Assembly (NCBI GenBank): GCA_031835245.1
Contig: JAVKOQ010000069.1
Location: 62,001-126,000, forward strand
DNA: 64,000 nt
Direction of reading: 5' to 3'
Source: Balamuthia mandrillaris
Lineage: Eukaryota; Discosea; Longamoebia; Balamuthiidae
Shown: positions 56,860 through 64,000 of the stretch, in pieces
How positions within the stretch are numbered: the stretch's first letter is position 1
How the letters are laid out: each line of letters begins with the position of its first letter
Position numbers and translations under genes: made by a program
The notes under the pieces: model-generated
The model's input: the letters and a program-made list of their open reading frames with translations, nothing else
Databases searched by the model: none
What the model was told of the DNA's origin: nothing

Positions 56860-57214
56860 CCTTTTTTCCCTCGTTTCCTCTCTCTCTCTCTCTCGCTCTC
56901 TGTTTTTCTCTTCTCTGTGTCTATGTTTTCTCCATGTTCTCTCTCTCTCTCTCTCTCTCTCTTTGTTCTGACTTACTCTCTTCTTTGTTCCTCTCAACAG
57001 CTTCATGATAAGAAACAACACAAAGTTGGCCCTGTCTGACTTCCAAACGGCTCTATCGTGGATGGGCGTCGACAAAGAGAAGGAAGAGATCGAGTGCATC
57101 CTCGCCAACCTCATCTACCAGGGCTACATCAAAGGATACCTCTCCCACAAGATGGGCGTTCTTGTGGTCAGCGCCAACAACGCTTTCCCTCCTCCGCATA
57201 CTTTCCTCTCTTAA
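55339..57214 (+). CDS. PCID2: PCID2/Thp1, TREX-2 complex PCI protein, 397 aa
   Basis: Six exons: 55339-55470, 55555-55688, 55820-55913, 56103-56273, 56360-56808 and 57001-57214 (1194 nt). The length matches animal PCID2 (about 399 residues). Signature parts are ALASLLNTETT, HLLSLPYLLDQYYLEAYSHC, the spliced CFNAFTRVFKDSEGNWMLPVL, WGSLCIINNLFKIYF, YNYFVGRLSMFHGDYKKA, LILTYLIPCQLLAGRLPS and the winged-helix end VEKEKEEIECILANLIYQG-like region with GYIKGYLSHKMGVLVVS. It works with SAC3/GANP and DSS1 in mRNA export from the nucleus. The start is the ATG following a stop-free but non-conserved leader. AATAAA lies just after the stop. Confidence 0.95.
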
Positions 57215-57401
57215 AAATTGAATAAAATAGTTTCAAAAAATTGATATTGTTCAAAATTTATCGAATATTTTAACGGTTTGGGCACAAAGCATGAAAAATC
57301 GATGATTATTCAATATTTTAGATTTTGTTGAAAAATTTGAGTTAAAAAAGGAAATATATTGACAAAAATTTGACAGAGCCGATAAGAAAGAAACGACGAA
57401 A

Positions 57402-57704
57402 ATGATGAGCGACGGCGATCCGCGAGCAACCAACGAGGGCCTGCGCAAGGTCTCCAAGGGCATGTTCATCGCCGGTTTCTTCTTTCTCCCCTTTCTCTGG
57501 CTGGTCAACTACGTCTACCTTCGGAAGTACATTCGTCGGGCCAGCTGCCCTGCCGAAGTCCGTTTTTACGTGAGGACCTCCCTCTTGGGCTTCTTGCTGT
57601 TGACGTTGGTCCTCTTCACCTGGACCTTGGTCTTCCTCATCAAGAGAAACGACATGGGCGAGGCTGGGGATAAGTTATCGTTGTGGGTCCCTAAAGGCCC
57701 TTGA
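57402..57704 (+). CDS. PSENEN: PEN-2, gamma-secretase subunit, 100 aa
   Basis: Single exon. Two hydrophobic segments (IAGFFFLPFLWLVNYVYL and YVRTSLLGFLLLTLVLFTW) and the conserved C-terminal GDKLSLWVPKGP match PEN-2 (FLPFLWLVN and GDYLSF..P.G in animals) in order and length (101 in humans). PEN-2 stabilizes and activates presenilin in the gamma-secretase intramembrane protease. The start is 57402; a second ATG follows at once (57405). The gene ends 100 bp from the convergent RasGEF gene. Confidence 0.95.
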   Translation: MMSDGDPRATNEGLRKVSKGMFIAGFFFLPFLWLVNYVYLRKYIRRASCPAEVRFYVRTSLLGFLLLTLVLFTWTLVFLIKRNDMGEAGDKLSLWVPKGP

Positions 57705-57804
57705 AAGCGCAACGGAAAGAGACTTGTAACTACTTCATCAGAAAAGTTTTAAAGAGAGAGAGAGAAACAGATTGAAAAGAATTATTAAAAAAAAGAGAAC
57801 AGTT

Positions 57805-58360
57805 TTACAAGATCTGACTTCTGGCCGCTCCTCTCGGCTCCCTCTGCAAGCTCGTCTGAAAGAGCTCCTGCTCGGTGGGGAGGTTGGCCGTGGAGAAGAA
57901 GCTGCTAAACTCTGGCACATGGGTGAGGTTGTACCTCATGTTCTGGTGCTGCCCCACCAGGTCGATCACGCGGTAGACCAGGCTGCGCTTGTCCCAGTTG
58001 ATGAGCCCCTCTATCTCGTCCGGGTTGCCCTCCTCAATAAATACAAGATCGGACAGGTGAACACCTCTGCAATGAACCAAGTTAACGAAGAAGAACGAAG
58101 AAGAAGAACCGGAGGAGGAGAGAGAAAGTACATGTAAGGAATACAAGGAGGGGCAACGCGTCGAAGTTCCTTGCGGTAGTTCTTATAGGAGCCCTCATGC
58201 GCCATCAACGTCTCCAGCTTGATCAATGTCTGGAGGCTGGACTTTTGCAACGTAGCTTTTGTGTGTTGCAAACGGAGAATGCAGGAATTGTTCATTCCGC
58301 TGATGAAAGACATCAACAAGTTGAAGTTGTTGAGTTGATAGAGATACTGTTTTTGAGAGC

Positions 58361-58397
<37 letters not shown>

Positions 58398-61300
58398 TTC
58401 AGTAATAAAGTCAAGTTGAAGCAGAAAGAAACAAGTTAACGTACAGAAGCAACATTGATGAAAAATTCCCAACGACGAGCCCTTTCTTTGACTCGTAGAG
58501 GCTGAAGGATGAGATGAGCGATCCAAAGGCTGGTAAGGTTGAAGTTATCGATCATGCGGAGCACGTTTGGGCAGCGGTGCTGTTTCTCTTTTTTCATCCA
58601 CGCTTGTTCCAACAGCTCTGACGTCTTGATCTCTCTATAAACATTTGTTGAATTGTTCAGACAGAGAAAAGAAGAGAAAAATAAAACCTCTGGCAGAAGA
58701 GACGTACGAGTATAAGATGAACTCATTAATGGTGAGCTGTCTGGCTACCTCTTCCTCATCGCACTCCCACAAGTTTCTAGGAAACTGGGAGATAGATATC
58801 TCAGAGCCTCGTGTTATCTTGCTTTTTGACTTATCTTTGTTTCGTTTTTTGCCGATATTTCTGATGACCTACAATGGTATAGGAAATGGGTGTTAACAAG
58901 GAACGAGGGAGATCTATTGTCTACAAGGGGAGGAGAAGTTGTTGTTACGTTTGGTGGCGGCGGCTTCTCCTTGGCGGAGTACATGGCTTGGTTGTGTTCA
59001 TCCATTGGGTTCTTGTTTTGAAGATCCTGAAACTGTAATATAAAAACTGGTTAGCACATGAAGAAAAAAAAAAAAACAAACAATAACAAGAATAACAAAA
59101 GATAAGCAAGTGAAACCTTTTTGCAAATGAGATTGTTAAGAGTAGTCGCGCTGCTTTGATGTCCGTCTTTGATGAGACTCTGGTTGATAAACTCGAGCAA
59201 AGAGCGAAGCAAAGCCTGGTCGAAATGGTCAAAGTACTTTGTGATCCAGTGCTTCAAAACGTTGCACACGCGGAACTGGACCTTCTTGACGTGAGCAGCG
59301 GAATAGCCTTCCGGCACATTATACCGCTCGATCAGCTTAGAGAGAAGGCGTTCAGGATTTGTGAAGGATGGATAGGTCATCATTATAGCTTTCATGAAAC
59401 GGATATCTGTATCATTTTTTGTGGTTTGTTTTGTAAAAGTTAGCACAGAAGGGAGAGAGAAAGGCATACGAAAGATATGAAGAATGAGATTGAGAAAGAA
59501 AATCGAACCATGGGTATCAGCAGCGGTAAGGTAGCTGACAAGCTTGTTCAACGTGGCGGCCGTAATGCCGCTCGAGTCGTTCTCCTCCTCGTTGCCTTTT
59601 TCCTGACTCAAGATGACAGTTTGTGCCGAATCTTCCTCTTCCCAAATGTTTGTCTCCAAAGTGTCTCCAGAATAGCTTCCATCTTCTGTTCCTATATTGA
59701 GAGTGGCTGGCAACCATTTGATGTTTACTTTTTCCTCGCCTATAGTGATGAGTTCGACTTCTTTCGGCTCTCCTCTTTCCAAAGTTGAGGAAGGAGCAGA
59801 TGATGACAAAGCAGAAGCAGGAGATGGTGGAGATGATAATGAAGCAGAGGAGGAAGAAGGAGACAGTGAACCGGGTCCAACTTTAGATCCACCTTTGTTG
59901 AGATTGTCGTTAGCTTGAGGGCGTGAAGGAGAAGAGACAGCAGGAAGGGAAGACGAAGAAACAGCAGGAGAAGGAGATGATGAAGTGGAAGGCGGAGCGA
60001 GCTGTGACGCCTCTCCTGTCGATCCCGACATTTCTCTCAAATCCTTCAAAATGAGAGTGGTGTTTGTAGGCACTCCCTGTTGTCTCAACGAGCTCTTCCT
60101 CACAAGAGGCCCCGCAGGACTGTGCAACACAAAATGTTGGAGACGAGCGTCATCTCCACCACTGCCCATAGCGTTCACGGAGAGGACAGGCAGCAGGTTG
60201 AACTTGTAACAGGCCATTTCCACGATGGAGTGGACAGGAGAGGTGAAGTCCACGTTCATCTTGTGTTCTCTGCCGTTGATGTACACTACCACTGGCTCTA
60301 ACTTGCCTAATACTTCGAACTATATGGTTGTTGGATGCAAAAACTGATTAGAGAATGAACAACTAATGCTAAGAGAGAGAGAGAGAGAGAGCTTGGAGGA
60401 AAAGAGATAGAAGAGCGATAAACTAACTCTACTATTGTTGGTTCCATAGCTCCAAATACTCTTCTTAGGGTCCAAGGTATTGCCGCCACGAGTACAAAGT
60501 GTGTAGGCCGTGTAGTTGTCGCTTATATGAGGATTGTTGAAGAGGATAAGCTCGTAAAGGGCAGCCGCGGGGTCCTCCTCGGCAAATTTGTAGGTCTCAA
60601 AGACTTTGCCTCCGGTGGGAACGGGTAAAGCCACCGTTACCTCTCTGTACTTTGGTCTTATTTCGAGCACCGCCTTTATTTAAAAAAAATGTTAGCTCCA
60701 ACAACAAAAGTGCAGAGAAAAGAAAAGAAAAAAAAAACAACATACGTCGTTCTCAAGAGAATAAGAGGCAAGCGTGCTGTCCAAACGAAGCCAAACCCGC
60801 TTCGAGGGAACGTACAAAGCAACTTGATGACGGTCCTTCACGGGGAACAATTTGATGACCTTGCTGAGTACGTCTGACACGGAAATATCGAGAGGGAAGC
60901 TCATCTGCTTTGTCAACAGTTGTTCTTGCTGTTGTTGTTGGCCATCTTCTGTCCTGTTTTCGAGTTCTAACAGGTTGATGACTGTAACGCTCAGCGTCGG
61001 TGTTGTTGAAGCAGAGGGTGATGCTGCTTCTGGCAGTTGAGGTATTCGTTTGAACTCCAATTTGGACTGGTGTTGTTAAAGTTATTGCCGTCGTTTAAAG
61101 TGAGAACAAAACAAAAGATGATATGAGAGAGGAGGAGGAAGAAGGGAGAGACAACAAACATAGAGAGAGAAGCAGAAGAGAGAGAGTACAAAAAATGAAG
61201 AAAAAAAAAAACAAACCATGTTAACAAGAGAGTAATCGCTTAGCAAATGCTCTTCATTGAGCAGCTTTCCTGCGACGGTGAACAGCCCATACTCATCAAG

Positions 61301-63810
61301 GGGATGCTCCGCCCTGCCATGCACTTTGAACAACACGTTTTGGAGCAGCTCCCAAACGGTTGTCTCAGGGTCCACTCTGCAGGTGACCGTTCCTTGCGTC
61401 TCCATCACAACCACTTTGATCAGGATGGGAGCTTGCTCTGGTTTCATTACATCCAGTTCTTCCTGTTTGAGAAAGGGAGAGAGAGAGAGAGGGAGAGAGG
61501 GAGAGAGGGAGAGAGAGAGAGGGAGAGAGAGAGGAGAAAAAGAAGAGTGAGAAGGAGTAACAAATGAAGGAAAAAAAGGAGAAAAGAACGAGATAAGGGA
61601 GGGTGAAAGAGAGCCTGACCTCATCAGCAAGAATATAGTCCGAAATAGGGTTCGTTACATGCAACCACGAACCACTGTTCTTCTTCGTCTTGTTGTTGTG
61701 GCTGGAAGGAGAGCCGGTCCGCCGACAAAGACGCCACGGCACCCGTCGCACCTCCGGCGAGTCCGAAAACAAACGACGAATGGTTTGAGTGAGCACCTCC
61801 TCCACGGTGGAGGCCGGGGTGAACTTGAGCTTGATGCCAACATCTTTTTCAGGTGCATAGAGATTGAGGGTGAGCAAAGAAGGTTGTGGCTGTTGTTGAT
61901 CTTTGGGATAGACAGGTCTCAACGTGGAGGCGTCATTGTCGAGGAGGGAGGCTTGCTGTTTGTTGTTGTTTCGAGAGGAAGGAGAAGGAGGAGGGGAGGA
62001 GATAGGAGCCGTGGAAGACATATTTGTTACAGTCTTTTCTTCACCGCTTTGTCCTAGAGCGGAAGAGGAAGAGGGAGAAGCTTGAAGAGCAAGATAAGAA
62101 GCAAAAGAATGTTGCTCTTGAGGTGGTTGCTGTGGATGCTGTTGTTGGCTCCAACAAGGTTCTGTTTCTTGTTGTTGTTGTTGCTGCTGCTGTCGTAGTA
62201 GCAGTTGGTAATAAAACCTGGCTTCCTCTTCACCTTCACCGCGGTCGTTGCCTGCTTCTTCTCTCTTGGTCGAGGGATCACAGCTGAACCGAACGGTGCG
62301 AACGGAGGAGGAGGAGGAGGCGGTGGGGGAGGCGGGGAGAGAGCAGGAGGTGGCGCTGCCCTCAGCCGAGGAGGAATGGGGCGACCAGGTGTGCCAAGGG
62401 TTGCTGTTCTTGCGCTTGGGCACGGACCGTTGCTGTTGCTGAAAGGAGGAGGAGGAGGGGAGGGCTCCCCAACTGTTGCGAGAGGAGGAGGCGCCGCCTT
62501 CGGAGGGAGAAGAGGCCAAGGGGCTCTGTCCGCGTTGGTGACCGGCAGCGAGCGCGCCACCGAGTACTTGCTGTTGTGAGGAGAGTCGCTTCTTGAACAC
62601 GACCGCTGCCGCGTTACTTCTTTCTCCGTTGTTGTTGTGGTTACTAATGGTTATTTATATTATTTAAATGAAGTTATAATTAGTATATATCAATAATAAA
62701 CAGTTTTTAAGCGAGGGATAAGCGAAGCACAGCAAAGAGCCGAATGAGAGAGAGAGAGAAGAGAAAAGTTTAAAAGAACAAGGAGCGATCAATGTTTGCA
62801 AGAAGAACAAGAAGAACAAGAACAAGAAGTGGAAGAAAACAAACAGAGAAGGAAAAAAACAAACAGAGAAGAAAAAAGTACCTTAAAAACTCGCCAGAGT
62901 CTCTCCAACTCTCCTCGCCAAAGGCCTCCAAGGAAGACAAGGAGGATGAATATGAGGAGGAAGAGGAGAAGGAGGGTGAATAGGACTCGGAATCACTATT
63001 TACAAAGGAGTGTTCGTCATCGCTGTCCGTTTCTATCCCTCCTTCTTCCTCTCCTCCTCCTACGGAGGTCTCGCCAGGGGCCTTCTTGGTAAACCGTTTT
63101 CTACGAACGCCGCTCGAGAAAGAGATATGAGCATTGCGAAGTTGAAACGATGGACCGGCTTTGGGCTCACCGTCGTCGGAGGAAGACGGATAGGGAGCGG
63201 AATGATGTTGAGGAAGAGGTTGATGAGGGGCATGCTGAGGAGGAAGAGGAGGAAGCGGTTTTTTGGGTTGTGGGAACTGGCGTTGCCCTTGGAGCGGAGT
63301 CCGAACGCTTCCTTCGTTCCTATCGGGTCTGTTGTTGACAGGAGGAGGAGTGGGTCTGTTGTTGTTGTTGTTGTGGTTGTGGGTGGTGTTCGAATGGACC
63401 GCGTGGACAGGTTTTGCGGTAGGGGAAAGAGGAGTAGGACGAAGAGCAGCAAAGTAAGCAGAGGTTGGGGTGGGAGCAGAGGAAGAAAAAATTTGGTGGG
63501 TTGCGTCCAGAGAGGAGAAGGAAGGCGGGGAGGCGGGTGAACGGACAGGAAAGCCAGGAGAGGCCGGGCAGGACCTCTCCTCACCTTTGGGGCGAGAGAA
63601 GATGAAAGCGGCTCCGTGCTGAGCGGGGTTGGAGCTGCTGCTTGGAACGTCGTTGACGGAAAGGGCCGCTTCCACGGAACGGCGAAAGCCCACCGGGGAT
63701 TGAGGCAGGGAGACGGCGCCCGAGGAATGGGAGTGCAAGAAGGGGATTCTTCGGAGGGCGTTGGTCTTCTTTTCCTTCCTGGGGAGCTGAGGAGAGCCGT
63801 AAGGGTTCAT
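57805..63810 (-). CDS. RasGEF with tandem ubiquitin-fold-like modules, at least 1592 aa
   Basis: Twelve exons: 63810-62882, 62643-61620, 61462-61217, 61066-60746, 60673-60428, 60319-59509, 59406-59117, 59032-58949, 58868-58708, 58634-58445, 58346-58132 and 58066-57805 (4779 nt). The first 550 residues are Pro/Ser/Gln-rich. About five ubiquitin-fold-like units follow, one per exon segment (LLTLNLYAPEKDVGIKLKF, ILIKVVVMETQGTVTCRV, LSVTVINLLELEN, VTVALPVPTGGKVFETYKF, PVVVYINGREHKMNVDF); they may be RA or FERM F0-like. Then a RasGEF N-terminal motif (residues about 1175-1290: TLNKLVSYLTAAD, TYPSFTNPERLLSKLIERY) and catalytic RasGEF domain (EEEVARQLTINEFILY, MIDNFNLTSLWIAHLI, VHLSDLVFIEEGNPDEIEG). 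It should load GTP on a Ras protein at the membrane. The first exon may continue upstream: CTCTCCCCCAG just before ATG 63810 could be an acceptor. Confidence 0.9.
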
Positions 63811-64000
63811 CTGGGGGAGAGGAGAGCAGTTCCTATCCTTCTCCAAAGGAAGGCAAGGAAAGCAAGATGTAAAAAAGAGGAGGCCTGCAGCACAGATCGG
63901 TCTCAACGGCTCTGAGGCTGTTCGCTCTGAATCGATTGCAACAGCACCTAAACCAAGGAAGGACGGTTTGCCTGTGGCTGAGGCTTTTTTTTCTGGGATT
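63811..64000. other. Window edge: 5' UTR, intron or further exon of the RasGEF gene
   Basis: The minus-strand frame stays open to about 63906 (start MRPICAAGLL...) but is Cys/Leu-rich and unlike the flanking exon. A pyrimidine tract and CAG sit immediately before ATG 63810. Whether this is 5' UTR or an intron cannot be told from here. Confidence 0.4.

Noticed and set aside
59051-59116. C-terminal hydrophobic tail of a separate short RasGEF_N protein
   Set aside because: It is intron sequence after the donor at 59116; the next exon joins in phase.

Overview
This window is nuclear DNA of an intron-rich unicellular eukaryote. No prokaryotic operons or ribosome binding sites are seen. Genes are broken by short GT-AG introns (mostly 60-500 bp) and packed tightly on both strands, and simple-sequence repeats are abundant. 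The gene set (frizzled/smoothened-like receptors, RasGEF and RasGAP/RhoGAP/LIM proteins, F-box proteins with 27-residue ankyrin-type repeats carrying CPWD, PEN-2, a possible dynein adaptor) suggests an amoebozoan, perhaps a free-living amoeba of the Acanthamoeba/Balamuthia kind. The species is an inference from gene content only.

Layout, left to right. 1-2.2 kb: possible tRNA 3' end, F-box/ankyrin gene (+), small conserved 172-residue protein (-). 2.2-4.7 kb: frizzled-like receptor A (-) with a frame break in its last membrane helix. 5.3-8.1 kb: S9 prolyl-oligopeptidase-type peptidase (-). 8.1-9.7 kb: the only obviously accessory stretch, holding scrambled Ty1/Copia fragments, an ankyrin-repeat pseudogene, a 34-bp minisatellite and a promoter-like palindrome. 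9.7-11.9 kb: F-box/beta-propeller-like gene (+). 12-16.9 kb: RasGAP-RhoGAP-triple-LIM protein (-). 17.4-18.4 kb: EF-hand protein (+). 18.6-21.7 kb: SH3-JmjC protein (-). 22.2-26.1 kb: long coiled-coil protein with a CC1-box-like motif (-). 26.6-30.3 kb: beta-COP (-). 30.6-32.8 kb: STE20-type kinase with a CaaX end (+). 32.8-34.9 kb: JMJD4 (-). 35.1-36.8 kb: CCCH zinc-finger protein (-). 37.1-38.5 kb: endonuclease III-type glycosylase (-). 39.4-42.7 kb: frizzled-like receptor B (+). 42.8-44.1 kb: aspartate dehydrogenase-like (-). 44.2-51.0 kb: SNF2 ATPase (+), divergent from the previous gene over 116 bp. 51.2-54.6 kb: FYVE plus GTPase protein (-). 55.3-57.2 kb: PCID2/Thp1 (+). 57.4-57.7 kb: PEN-2 (+). 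57.8-63.8 kb: RasGEF with about five tandem ubiquitin-fold-like modules (-), whose 5' end may lie outside the window.

The genes are not a pathway cluster. Several themes recur: Ras/Rho control (RasGAP-RhoGAP-LIM, RasGEF, CaaX kinase), membrane traffic (beta-COP, FYVE-GTPase, possible dynein adaptor), surface signalling and intramembrane proteolysis (two frizzled-like receptors, PEN-2), and nuclear/RNA work (PCID2, SNF2, EndoIII, CCCH, two 2-oxoglutarate oxygenases). The most novel-looking items are the multi-domain fusions, the recurring TCATGTCGTCATGA-type element near gene starts, and the almost uniform pyrimidine strand bias of intronic microsatellites.

Exon joins were worked out by hand from reading-frame continuity and splice consensus. 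Where lengths are given, exon phases were checked to sum to an open frame. No homology search was run.
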